Shown here: positions 1-11,839 of the stretch, one piece after another
Layout: each line of letters opens with the position of its first letter
How positions within the stretch are numbered: position 1 is the first letter of the stretch
NCBI GenBank assembly: GCA_024364805.1
Contig: CM044487.1
Coordinates: 77,017,984 to 77,058,969 of the forward strand
Length of the DNA: 40,986 nucleotides
DNA from: Euprymna scolopes
Lineage: Eukaryota; Mollusca; Cephalopoda; Sepiida; Sepiolidae
Direction of reading: 5' to 3'
Translations under genes and position numbers: made by a program
The notes under the pieces: model-generated
Database searches by the model: none
What the model was told of the DNA's origin: nothing
The model's input: the letters and a program-made list of their open reading frames with translations, nothing else

Positions 1-1203
1 TACATACATACATTTTCGCTTTTATATATATAGATAACCGATTAGAGTTTTAGTCCTTTTGGAAAAGTTTTTTTTTAAAGTAACCAAGAAAAAACGTTTT
101 CAAAATGATTTAAAATTATTTTTTTGTAAATTAAAATCAATTGTTGAAAAAAAAAAGAAAAGTTTATCTCCCTTCATATGATAAGTTGTCACCTTAAATT
201 CAAAAAAGTGTCAGACAAAGGGGTTATAATTAAAAAATAAATAAAAACTATCTGGCTTAAAGAGTGCAATAAAAAGACAATGCTAAGTACAACAATAATA
301 AAAACAACAACGATTATCACAACAAGAACAGAATTGAGAGAGTAAGGCCTTACACTGAACGTGCATTAATGGAGAAAAAAAGATCACAGAATAGGCAAAG
401 TTGTTAACTTACTGCAATGACCAACAGTTGCTGCTGGTAAAAATTCAAACCAATCAACACTATTGTAGTCCATTATATCTAAAGAGAGAATTAAAACCTA
501 TCTAATCGACAGTCAACAATAATATTAAACAAATAATAAAAAGAATTATAAAAGAAAATATTCTTCAAGTTTGAGGTTTTTCTCTTTCTTTCTCTCTTCC
601 CTTCTTTTGAGACTGAAAAGAGAAGCAATTTTAGAAAAGTAGCTATTGAAAGAAAATTATTCTGAAGACTCATGGAAATTGATTTCGTTTGTCTGCTTTA
701 TGGCATATCAATCCTTTTTTAAGCGGTCATTATATAGTAAATGACGTTTTTAACATTTGAAATAAAAAAAATTTAGTAAAAGGTAAATAAATATTTAAAA
801 AAAAATGATTTATGCAAGAATAATATAAGCAACTAAGGCCGTTTAGTGTTTAAAACTGAAAATCTTGCAATCAGTTAATATGCAATTATGCTATACAGGG
901 AATGCAAAATCTATGTCTCTTGAATGAATAAAAATAGTCTGTTGCACTACAATATTTGTAATACGCTGAAAATTGATAACCTAAGGAAAATAAAAAGGTA
1001 AGTAGCTTACTGCCACCCAACATAATCCAGGAAAGAGATACTGTTTTTGTGTTTTTGTTGCATGAATCATATCGTTGCAAAAGTGCATTGTTAAAAAATG
1101 TAAAAGTAAATAACTGTTTGTTTTATTTAAAGAATATTTAGAATATTACTTTTATGGAAGAAGAGTAATTTTTTGACATTTTGACAGATATTTATTTTTT
1201 CAG
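1..1203. other. AT-rich intronic DNA, no gene seen
   Basis: Very AT-rich sequence lying in the inferred CUX intron downstream of CUT repeat 3. The short open frames are random and lysine/phenylalanine rich. I see no domain, RNA gene or clear element end. Confidence 0.5.
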
Positions 1204-1326
1204 AATAGAATATTATTATCAACAGGAAATTATACAGATTGATGGAGAAATCACTATGGAATTTCCTCTGGATCCTGTTACTTACTGCATAATGCATAAT
1301 CACTGTGAAAGAGTTGGACTACAAAG
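1204..1326 (+). CDS. Candidate internal exon, unknown gene
   Basis: A 123-base stretch is bounded by a good acceptor (a T-run followed by CAG at 1201-1203) and a GT donor at 1327-1328 after CAAAG. One frame is open across it and encodes about 40 residues, including the stretches QIDGEITMEFPLDPVTY and HNHCERVGLQ. It is clearly richer in G+C and in varied codons than the flanking DNA, which suggests selection or recent coding origin. I do not recognise the protein family. It is antisense to the CUX gene, so it would belong to a gene nested in or overlapping the CUX intron. No partner exon on the plus strand is evident nearby. It could instead be a fragment of a processed pseudogene or repeat. 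Confidence 0.35.
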
Positions 1327-2039
1327 GTTAAAATTTTGTTTTTCTGTTGTTTTTTTTTTTTTAATTTTAAAAATGTTAATTTAATGTTATTGATTAAATT
1401 GAATATAGAGTTGTTTTTGATGTTGTGAACTTATATTTTATATTAATTTAAAAAATATTAGATTGTTCGGTTGTTCTAAACAAAAAACTTTGCACTTCAT
1501 GTATTTTAAAACAAGGATTGATAACCTACAATACATGTAATTATGCGCATCATTACAAGTTGTGCATTGAACCATGGCGATAACAGAAAAAAATTTTTTT
1601 TATTTTATTAAATAGGTTTTGAGAAAAAAAATGTATAAAAGGAATTAAAACAAGTTGTGTCGAAATTATAATCTAAAACATAACAATTATTTATTTTACT
1701 GATTTGATTACCAATTTGCATATATTAGCCAACATTTGATGTGTTTCTTAAGCCTCATAATAAAATATGAATTATTTTTGCTTAATTCAATAACTAATTA
1801 TGAATGTAAATTAAAAAAATTGTCATTAAAATAAATAACGTTCATTTGAAATAGAGAAAAGTATTTCTTATAATATATTTTGAAATAAAGATTTTTTAAA
1901 AATTAAATTAAAACTAAAATAGTATAGTCATTAGTATAGACACAGAAATAAATATTTTTCTTCTACTTGTAATCCTTTCACATTTATTCTCCATCTACCA
2001 TATTTGTTTGGTTATCTTGCATTCTATTACAGAAACAGA
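1327..2039. other. AT-rich intronic DNA, nothing recognised
   Basis: Low-complexity, T- and A-run-rich sequence with no credible coding frame, RNA or repeat boundary that I can see. Confidence 0.5.
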
Positions 2040-2239
2040 ATTAAGGTAATCAGTAACTTCATCAAAACCACTGGTCACTACACTCAATCACTATCCAGGT
2101 TTATTGTCTATGTTCCCTTTAACAAGAGATTTGACACTGTCTATCTGTCCATATTTTAAGTCTCCAGTAATCATGATTGTGGGGATTAACTATTTCCATT
2201 TACCAATGTTTATGGTCTTGTTTGATGGGTGTTCAGCTT

Positions 2240-2510
2240 TCTTTTTGCTGTCCAGTCAGGTCTCAATAAATACTCACTTCTTTCAATATGCTCAACCAGT
2301 GAAGATGGTTTGCCCTTATTAGGACATCAAGTTTTGGGATGGTGAATTTCTCAAATAACCCTATTGACCTAATGTTCTGGATTTGATCTGGCTTTATATT
2401 ACATATCCACCTGATTACTGTCCCATCATTTCTCTGGAGTTGGACAAGGGAGATAGGGCCCAACACTCATTGCCATATAACATCATACTTCTTAGATCCT
2501 TACCCTTGGT
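2240..2510 (-). pseudogene. LINE reverse-transcriptase C-terminal fragment
   Basis: Read on the minus strand, this contains in order LYGNECWAL, then RNDGTVIRWICNIKP, then LFEKFTIPKLDVLIRANHLHWLSIL. This is the pattern of the region after the RT thumb in many invertebrate non-LTR retrotransposons (usual forms: YGSE.WAL, RND..MIRW.C, LRRNRLRWFGH). Only the last part of the RT polyprotein is present and the flanks do not extend it convincingly, so it is a 5'-truncated dead copy. The open frame 2466-2263 covers the best part; the LYGNECWAL segment lies just upstream in a different frame, implying at least one frame change. Clade is uncertain. Confidence 0.6.
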
Positions 2511-2965
2511 AATAATTGGGGTGGCTTTTTATTTATCTATTATTTTCATTATGATTAAAATGATTAAAAAAATGAAAAACTGTATATATCTAAGAGAAGA
2601 TAATGAAAAAAAAAACAACTATAAACTATGAATTTATTCCAGTTTATAGTTTTTATAGTAGAAATAAAAAATAAAAAAAGTAAAAGAAATTTGTTCAGAT
2701 TTTCTATAAAATGCAAAGTTAGAAAATGCAATAACAAAAACAGTTATAAAAAAACGTGTTAGGTATCCGAAAGCTTTATCTTCATAAAATTAAATGTTTT
2801 AATCTAATTAAAGTTTAATTTTGTAATATAATATATAATATCGATTCATTTGAAAAAGAAACATTACATTAAAATATCCAATTGAAAGTATTTTTCCTGA
2901 AGTTAAAATATTTGGCATAAAAATCTTTTATACAAAACAACTTTTTGATTAGATTCTTCTTCTTC

Positions 2966-3031
<66 letters not shown>

Positions 3032-3470
3032 AAGCTTATATCATTATCTTCACCATTTTATGCATGGTCCCAATCCCTAGATAACAAGAGATGCCATTAC
3101 TTTAAATATTGAACAGTCTTATTCTAAAAAGATTAACCAGTAGAGAAAGAGAAATGCAATATGTGAAAACATGTATGCATTTTATCACACTAATTGGTAC
3201 TTATTGTTCAAAGTATTACTAATAGAAACCCTTAATATTTCCTGACATTTTCTTACCTAAAGACTTTTCATTAAAGATTTCGGAAAAAATACACAAAACT
3301 TCAACATTTTCATTGACAGAAAAAGAAAAGGCTTTCTGTAGTAACTAATGCCATAAACTAAGAGAATGTATAGCTTTATAATATTTATTCGACTAGTACA
3401 GTTGCAATATGGTACTGAATTGAAATTATATATGTATGCATATACATTTCATGTATATTATATATAATAT
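2511..3470. other. AT-rich intronic DNA with a microsatellite
   Basis: Apart from the (AG)n tract listed separately, only AT-rich sequence and short TA runs near 3440-3475. No gene seen. Confidence 0.5.
2967..3025. repeat. (AG)n microsatellite
   Basis: Uninterrupted AG dinucleotides for about 59 bases, preceded by a short TTC run. Confidence 0.95.
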
Positions 3471-3718
3471 ATATAAATGTGGTATAATATAGGCACTTCT
3501 GCAGTTTAAATCCCGTTTTTCTATAAGTCTCACTTGGCAACACCTGGCAAATGAAGAAAATTGCCGGATTATAGAGAGTGAGCAAATAGAGATGCAAGCA
3601 AGCAGACGGCAAAAAATTGGAAGAAAAGAAAAGAAAAAGTTTCATTGTGCTTCAAAGAAAAACAAAAGAAAGGGCAGAGTATCATTGCACTTCAAGCAAC
3701 AAGTGACAAAGATGGAAA

Positions 3719-4641
3719 ATGAATAAGTCTAGGTTGGAATTTATTTGTAAGTCTCCAGAAACGGTCCTTGTGTTTTGTCAGGAAAACCAGCTGCTGGCAA
3801 CGGAAGAAAGGAGGTTCACAAAATGTCATCGAAAGTGTATCTTGAAACAACAAAACGTAACCGATCGGGTTAGGGTGGAGGTCAATAATGGCTAGTGTAG
3901 ACACTGGACCTCCTTGCACCATGCCACCTTTTTCCAGAGGTCCTATCTCTGGCTACCTATAATTATAAGATTAATATATTTGTGGGCATATGAAACTGTT
4001 ATACACAAAAACCTATGGCGAGAATGCGGAGGGATATTTGCCAAGATTATTTCCTTTGGAATCCTCAGCAGATCGGAGGCCCAGGGCACACAGTTGGAAG
4101 TTGAGGAGTCTGTCTTTAATAGATGGAAACATAATGTTGGGTTAGGGTCATCGAACCGCTCTGGGTCTTCAGAGGATATGACCTTGCTGAGAAGGAGGGT
4201 TTTCTTGTCACAGTTCCAGACCATAAATTGGAAACCCTCTTTCTAATAATTAAGAAATACATACTGACAAGGACCACAATAGTCTCTGATTGCTGGAAAG
4301 CATACTGCAAAGTAGGATCTGAAGGGTACGAGCATCTTACAGTTAACCACAGCCTTAATTTTGTGGACCCTACGACTAGGGCTACCACAAATCATGTGGA
4401 GAGAATGTGGAAGGAGGCCAAACAACCGAATAAAAGAGAGTGTGGAATCAACCGTGATCTGCTTGACAATTATTTGAGTGAATTTATGTGGAGACAAAAA
4501 TTTGGAAAGAATCCTTTTGTGTCTATCATAAATCATATTGCAGAAAGCTACCTGATTCCTTCTACATTCTCTACCAATCTTTCTCAGCCTACTTTGTTGT
4601 CGTTGGCTGCTTTCCTTCATCAACTATCACTAAGGAAATAG
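3719..4641 (+). pseudogene. Merlin-type DNA transposon transposase, decayed
   Basis: This is a relic of an IS1016/ISXO2-like DDE transposase as carried by Merlin transposons. An ATG at 3719 opens a frame with a cysteine-bearing N-terminal section (FTKCHRKC), then TFFQRSYLWLPIIIRLIYLW, the usual segment before the catalytic core. The core shows LEVEESVF, IVSDCWKAY, EHLTVNHSLNFVDP, NHVERMWKEAK and LSEFMWRQKFGKNP. In the family these hold the DDE triad; here the second Asp (SDCW) and the final Glu (VERMW) are visible, but the first position reads Glu where Asp is usual. The total span fits a normal Merlin transposase of about 300 residues. It is broken: a TAG within the N-terminal frame near 3890 and at least two frame changes (around 4080-4100 and around 4170-4230). 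I could not identify its terminal inverted repeats or target duplication. Confidence 0.8.
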
Positions 4642-6329
4642 CCTATCCTCAGGAAATAACAAGTTGCTCAAAAACAGTGTAAGCCTAAGCCACAATAAAT
4701 GAAAAATACTAAAAATCAAACTTAAAAAAGCATTAAAAAAAAAAAAAAAAAAATATTTCCAGCAAAAAAAAATGTTTGCAGAAAAATGCATTAAAAAAAA
4801 GAAAAAGAAAAAAAATTTTGCCATCGTCAACTACTCCAAACTTTTTTTGGATTGGTAAAATCAAAAAAATTGGTAAAAAATACCAAAAAAATGTACACCT
4901 ATTTCATTGAAAAACAATTTCACAAAAAATATATATATATTCCCCCTCCAAAAAAATTTTGTTGTCTGTTCCTTAAAACAAAAACAAAAAAAATACTTTT
5001 TCCTTAATTCAAAGAAAAAATAACTTTCCATACACAAACAAATCAAAAAATATATTTGTTCACTAATTCAAAGAAACAAAACTTTTATTACCAAAAAACA
5101 AACAAAAACAAAACAAAAAACAGAATACAACACCGTTGTTGCTAGCAAAAAAATAAATAAAACAGTAACATTTATGAAATTATTACTGTAGGTTGTTTGT
5201 TTCATTTATTATCTTTTTATTTTTTTCGTCAATGACTTCTGTTCGCTCGGTATAATCTGGCGATTTTCATCATCTGTAAGTGAGACTAACAGAAAAACAG
5301 GATTTCGATTGTAGAAGTATATTGTGTATGTATATTGTCACTATTTTTAATTTTGTACAAACTTCAAAACCGAAAGTCAAAGAAATAAAATTGTAGATAC
5401 TCTATCTAGTTTTTTCATATCAAGGATTACAAATCTCCAGTAGGTTTTGACATAAAATCCCTTCATTTGAAAGAAAGCCACAAAAACCCAGCACTGACTA
5501 GTGACAATATCCAGCATTTTTTAGAGTAATAGAAAATGACATATTAAATGTATAATACGTTGTTTTATGAAAGGAAATCCATTAATATTAAACATTTTTA
5601 TATTTTCTTAGAATATAAATATATAGATTAAAAAATGTAGTCTGAGTTTATAAAAAAAATACAAAGAGCTGTATAAATTGTTTTAATTAGGGAATTAAAG
5701 TTAGAGAGCTACACACACAAACAATAATTTTAACATAAAAAGGAAACAATGATGGTTTTTGGTAATAAAGTTTTAATAATTGTACTTATACAATTCAGTA
5801 GAGATAATCAAGAAACAAGAGAATAAAGTATGGGATAAAGAATTTCATTAGAAATTTAAAATTTACAAATTTAAAATCCAAATCCTATCACTAGCTTCTA
5901 AGGAATATGTGTTTGATCATAAAAAAGGAAAATAAATAAAATGAGTTATAAAACTGGCTTAGTAGTCTGTTATGAAGAACGCTGAAAAATAAATAACATT
6001 TTAGTAAATGTTCAGAACAATTATTGTTCAACAAAAATAAAGGAAAATATCAGGTTGAGAAAACTGGAAAAAATATTCACACACATACACTCAAATACAC
6101 ATCTACACAAAGGAAAATGTTAATAAATAATCCAAAACACAGCAAAAAAAGGGGGAGAGGGTAAAACATGAAGAGTGCTACATCGTTTTTATTATGACTA
6201 AGTATATCTTTTTTTTTTTTTTTTAAATAAATCACTTATAAATATTATAATACTATTTAAGATATTGTTATTTCAAAATTATAATATGCTAACTATCATA
6301 TCTTATGAAATAAAAACTTTATCAATAAA
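4642..6329. other. A-rich intronic DNA, no gene seen
   Basis: Begins with about 500 bases of A-run-rich sequence (4700-5150), possibly the decayed 3' side of the Merlin copy or simple-sequence growth, then ordinary AT-rich DNA. The lysine/phenylalanine-rich open frames are compositional. Confidence 0.45.
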
Positions 6330-7145
6330 TATTATTTAGAGATAGTCAAAGTAACATATGGTTTTGGCGAGAAACAAAGTGTAGTATCTGTTTTGATACT
6401 ACACTTTATCTTTTCTTTCCTCAGCCAGTAGAAGAGAACTCTTTCTAGACTGAGGCAATTTTTTGTTCCAATCCTCTTTGGAAGGAATTGTATTTTCCTT
6501 ACATTAAAAACAGACTTTGTGCTTGGTTTTGTGAGGAGGCAACTAAATAGTGACATGTGATACTGTGAGTAAAAAGCTCATCTTAGCTTTTGAGTATTTT
6601 GAACTGTTTTTAACTGTTTTCCTCATCTTGGATGCTAACATTTTAATGCTTTGAGTATTCTACTCTGTGGCATTCTTCAACTGTCTTTTTGTCATGTTTT
6701 TAACCACCCGAGAATCTAAAGTGCATCAGTTAACTTTTTCTCCAGAGACTGAATTCAAACTTTAGACTTTCCTGCTAGGCACAGTGTCAAATGGATAAAG
6801 GTTTTGCTTAAGAGTGAATTCTACCATAAAATTCTAATTTCTGTTGAAAGAACTTTGAAAACAACTGATAGCTAAATGGCATGGAATGCAAAACCCGAAC
6901 TGTCTATTGCCATTGATTAAAGGATTCAATCTCAGGTCCCTATTTACATGCATCTTCACAAGGGCAGAGTTAAACACAAAGTCAGTTTTTAATATGGGGA
7001 AAGTCCCGCTTCTCAAAAAGAGCATGCTTGATTGAAACAAAAAATTAAAATTGCTCCAGTCTAGAAAGATTTCTCTCTTTATTGAGTAAGGGTAGAACAT
7101 ATACTACATTTGGATCCATTTCAAAAGCCATTTAGTTTAAAGTTA
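6330..7145. mobile_element. Inverted-repeat (foldback-like) element
   Basis: The left arm (about 6330-6565), read in reverse complement, matches the right arm (about 6925-7145) in order. Both contain TCACAA, CACAAAGTC followed by GTTTTTAAT, AACAAAAAATT, TTGC(C)TC, CAGTCTAGAAAGA and TTTCTC. The arms are about 200 bases with indels and enclose about 360 bases of unrelated sequence without a coding frame. This is the layout of a non-autonomous DNA element with long inverted repeats. Target duplications were not found, so the superfamily is unknown. Confidence 0.55.
6376..6407. repeat. Perfect 13-bp hairpin
   Basis: AAAGTGTAGTATC, six bases (TGTTTT), then GATACTACACTTT: a perfect 13-bp stem inside the left arm of the 6.3-7.1 kb inverted-repeat element. 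Confidence 0.9.
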
Positions 7146-7844
7146 TTGAAGACAACAAAAAACTTTTGAAGAGAATACAAATGTTGAAATGTTATGAAAG
7201 TGAAATGCATAACAGTTAGAAACATAAATAATACCATTTCATTAAAATGTTTACTACATTCATTGCGTACTGTAGTATGTTCAGTTCCTTCTGGCAACAT
7301 CCTCAGAGAGTGTATAGTGAGTTAAGAACATTTACTTTAAATGTTTACCTGCCAGTTCCAGCCTGAAACTCAAACATTAATCAGGCATCTAAAAAGAATC
7401 AATGAAAAAATATGCAGACACAAGTCATCTGTACTATTTAATGAAATAGGTCTTCAAGAAAAAAAAAAAAAGAATTTGTAGGAATTTATATTAAACTATA
7501 TATTATTCATCTTTATTATGGATTATCTTTCCTTTGCTAAGAGTTGCTTCTGACTGGAGCCTCCACAGATGAATGTAAGTGTCCTTATTAAAATTTTAAT
7601 TTATAGGTTTCTTCACTAACTTCACAATTAAAATCTAACTTCAAATCTTTTCCCATGTCACATAATTAATCTAACCAATCATCTATCAATCCTCAGACAA
7701 GGATTACTGACCTTAAATGTCATCACATGCCCTCTGTACTTAATAATTTGCTGCTTCAGAATCAGATATCTAAATATAAATTTAGAAGCATAATAGTGTT
7801 ATGAAAATCTATGTGCTAATAATTTTTTTTTTGGATTGTTGGAT
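7146..7844. other. Intronic DNA, nothing recognised
   Basis: Somewhat more mixed composition than its surroundings but no coding frame, RNA or repeat boundary identified. Confidence 0.45.
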
Positions 7845-8080
7845 TCCTTTCAATCTCAGGAGACAATGGATATCTCCTTGAATTATTAGCTAAGCAAGGT
7901 TTATGCAATCTGTTACTACATCTACCTCTCCTAAGTCAGCATAACCCTAATATTCAACTTATAGCTGGAAAAAGAGTAGATAGATTCGCAAGTGAAAATT
8001 ATGCAGTAATCCCAACAGAACTTGAACCTGGCATGCCAAGTTTATAGTTTGCACCTCTCATCACTATACCATATATCACT
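7845..8080 (-). repeat. tRNA-derived SINE
   Basis: On the minus strand the 5' head looks like a degenerate tRNA: an A-box-like GGTATAGTGATGAGAGG (about 8055-8072) followed, at roughly tRNA spacing, by a B-box GGTTCAAGTTC (8018-8028). A tRNA-unrelated body of about 170 bases follows to about 7845. This is the standard two-box pol III promoter layout of tRNA-derived SINEs. The body was not matched to a named family. Confidence 0.5.
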
Positions 8081-9018
8081 TCATATTTTTGATATCGTAT
8101 TTATTTGAATAAAATGTACTTTTTACACAGGAACTGCTAATACTGCAAAAGTTAACCAAAATAGATTTTAAAATATGTAAAGAAGTAAAATATCAACATG
8201 AGAATCTTGTGGTTTAAACGAAATGTTGAAAACTAGTACATTTTAACAAGGACTTTTGTTAAGATATCTTGTAGAGAAAGGGGGAAAAAAGGTTATTTCA
8301 AAAAACGATAAAGAGAAAACAAATCTGATGAAACTAAGAATGTTGTAGAAACTATTAAGGGTTTTCTTTCAGAAAAGGAAAGCTATTCGGAAACAAAGAA
8401 AAAAAAGAATACTATTATTTAATAAATGCAATATACACACATATACACACAAGAAAAGCACACACACAAAAGATGATATAACCACTGAAAATGAACAGTC
8501 AAATCAAGATTAGAAATTTTGAAAAATATAAAATAAAAATAATTTCACAAATTTTTATCAGGGTGAAAAAAGTTACAGCCATGCAATGAAATGTTAGTTA
8601 GTTACTTGGAAAACTTTTTTTTTTATTGTGAGTATTGGTAGCGTATCCCACATCCTTGTCAGCAGGATCATGACCTCTTTTGGTTAGCTAATTCCCAAGC
8701 ACCAACCTTAAATTGACTCAAAACAGAGCCTAAATTTGGTTAATATTATAAACACCAAAAATCCAATTAACAAGCTTGGACAAAGGGAGGTAATCACATC
8801 ATCATCATTATTATGTTTTTCTTTACTATCCTTTCTGGTTTATATTTTTACTTCCTCTCTGCCGTTTATAGAAGAAAGAATGCAATTATATCAATTCACT
8901 TTGTAGATCACATTTATATTTTCATTGATCTAGGCAGATTAGAAACTAATATACTTTGTAATTTAAATGTCCAATTTGTTTCTTTTTAACAAAAATGTAA
9001 GTCACAAAAATGTGATTG

Positions 9019-9069
<51 letters not shown>

Positions 9070-11347
9070 GATAAAATGGAAGGAAACTTTTATTCAGTTA
9101 AGAACTTCTTCAAAAGGCAAAATAAGAAAAATTTATTATGCAAATAAAATGCAGTATTCTCCATTTCATAATAAAAAGCAATGTACATAAAGATGTGTGC
9201 GATAATATAAAAAACAATTCTTTTATATAATTCAGATTGATTCAAGGATTGATTCTAAGGGGAAATAAATTTGAGAGAAAAGTAAATATTCAAACTATTA
9301 TAAATACTTATCTTCATATATAATATTTTGATTGCAGAAATTCCTCTCTAGATAAAAGTACCGTACGTTTCCAACAACAGATGCCACATACAAATTTATT
9401 ATGTCTAGATTATTAGCCACTATCTTATGTAATTTTCGAATGCCATTTTAGACATATTTAGTTGTTATAATAAAATTCTACATTTCATCCTAGGAGAAAC
9501 ATCAGCACAACCACAACCATCTTAAGAGGAAGTAGTTCCTATTTTTCCCCTTTAAATAGCAAGTAGTCCTACTACTCTCAGTCATCTCCAGAAGGTATTC
9601 TGTACTTCAAAACTGGATCATAAACTGATTAACATAACATAATCTTTCCCTTTTCTGTTTTACAAAAATAATAAAGTCTCCCCCAGAATAATTCCACTCC
9701 TGATTGGATGATCTCTGGCCATTCCTATATTCTGGAATAACAGTATTAGCATGTTAAACAAATGCTAATGTATCATTCAAACATGGTGTTGCAAAGATAA
9801 TTACTTTTGCTCTATGAGTAAATTTCTTGCTCATTCGATTTGTTCCTTTATTTCAGTAATTAATTATATTTTTTACAAACATACGTTTTTTTGAGGTAAT
9901 TCATTTATATATAATTTATTTAAACCTGCGCGATCTACTGGATTCTCTCACTGTATATATTCTTCCTAACTCTCTCTTTCTCGGTTTGAAGACAAAACAA
10001 CATTTATTTCTGCTCTCTCTTGCTCGCTGACCTAACAATTTACAATTTTCGTAAACACATTTTTTAGTTTTTCTAAAACAAAAACAAAAATTCTGTTGAG
10101 CAAAAAAAAAATAAATAAATAAAATAAAAAATATTGAAAAAAAACAAACTATTTACATCTAGCAATTAACGGTAAAAAAATAAAAATAAATAATAAGTAT
10201 TCTGTTAATAAATAATTTGCTAAAAAAAATTCTTAAAAAAGTTAAAACATTTATATTTAGTCACTATATGGTAGGTTTTTATTATTTTTTTAGTGTATTT
10301 TTTTTTTTTTTCAGATTGTTTATTTGTTTTGAAATTCTGTGTCTGTTACTGCTTTTGGTTTAATCCAATAATTGTCGGTCACGCCCGATCCATGAATCCC
10401 GAGAATCCAGGTCAAATTCTGTAAAATTACCTATTTAGATATTTGCCATTTTTTGATTCTATACCTCAATTGACAGACCTGCATGCGTGTTTGCAAGTTG
10501 GGGCCTGGTTTTAGTCACAATTACTGATTTTTTTTCACCAATTACCTATGCTACAGTTTTAACGTAAAATAAATTACATAAGGAATTGAATTTGGTGGAG
10601 TATTTTAATTTTCTTTTCTGGACTGATTCTTGAGATTGAGCACACGTTAACTTTTTTTTAGGGGGGGGGAGGTTAACTTGTGCATTAGGTCAACCTCCAC
10701 AATTTTCTTTAGAATGATTACTTTTAAAGATTTTTGACTATACTAATTAAGAAAATCTCATTTAAATTTTGCGAAGACAAGTACTTATAGAGATATAAAA
10801 GCCTGTATTACACACTGTAATTCACTGGGTGCAAGGTTTGTATGCATGCACGATAAACAAATTTACTTCTCTCCTATTGACACTGCCACCCCACATTTTT
10901 GTTTTTTAGCATTTGCAGGTGGGTATGCTGACAACGATTATCATGGTTAAATTTGAGGGAATTATTTCTTCACCCCCCCCTCCTTTCAATAAAAAGGGAG
11001 TTGTCTACTCTGAAAGCCGTTCTTTACGTCCTAAAATGGGAAGGTTGGTGGTGTCTATTTCAAAAGACGTTCTTAATGTATTTATTTGCTTCCTCACCAA
11101 AGCAAATTAGGCACAACGCCGTTTTTAATGTGAGGTTTCTTAATATGGAGTTTAGGATGTCTGTTCCAAATGCTGTTCTTAATATGACAATACTCAAAGA
11201 AATGCAGTGAAAAAAGTCATAATTGTTTTGTTTTACATGTTAAAAAGAGACGACAATAAAACTGAAATTTAATTTAATACTATTGGTGGAAGAGTTGAAA
11301 AGAAGAGGAATACTTGAAGAACAAACAGAAACAGCTAGGCCTGCTTT
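8081..11347. other. Intronic DNA, no gene seen
   Basis: Three kilobases of AT-rich sequence with a TA microsatellite at 9020-9066, A-run-rich stretches around 10070-10260, and short G or C runs near 10662 and 10972. Short open frames at 10913-11210 have no recognisable content. Confidence 0.5.
9020..9066. repeat. (TA)n microsatellite
   Basis: About 47 bases of alternating T and A. Confidence 0.95.
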
Positions 11348-11628
11348 AGTGGTGTTCCCACCCTATGCAAATTTTCATTTTCAATTTGACATTTTGTAAA
11401 AGTTTGACTTTTGGTACCAGGTTGAAGCTTAGGGTCTAAGTAATAATTTTAGTCCGAGTGGACAACAATCAGATTGCGTCTTCATACATTTCTGCCATTT
11501 TACAAAATGCCCACCAACCAAATCTAATTAACGTCGAAATCTTTTCAACCTAGAAACGTAAATTTGGTGTATATACCAAGGTTTTCAAAGTCAAGGAATT
11601 CTATAAATCATTTTTGACTACATTAGAG
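11348..11628 (+). repeat. Left terminal inverted repeat
   Basis: Pairs with 15748-16021. Similarity is highest over 11396-11570 and weaker in the outermost 45 bases and after 11575. Confidence 0.8.
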
Positions 11629-11839
11629 TTTTTTTTGTCTTAAAAAAGCAAATTACACAACATGCGTTATAATACAGTTAGATTCTCATCTTGTGTTTAT
11701 GTTCATGTATACTGGTTATGGGTGCTAATTATATACTGTGACGGTTGACCATAGATATGTCATTAATAATCTCAAACTGGAGCATCCGACTCATAACAAT
11801 ACTTACATATATTTTCTTTGCTTTCCGTGATGGATCAGG

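Noticed and set aside
6834-7100. 88-residue minus-strand frame
   Set aside because: It lies in an arm of the inverted-repeat element and has no recognisable domain; not a gene.
10913-11210. Overlapping plus-strand frames of 65 and 85 residues
   Set aside because: No domain, no splice or promoter support; located just outside the long-TIR transposon.
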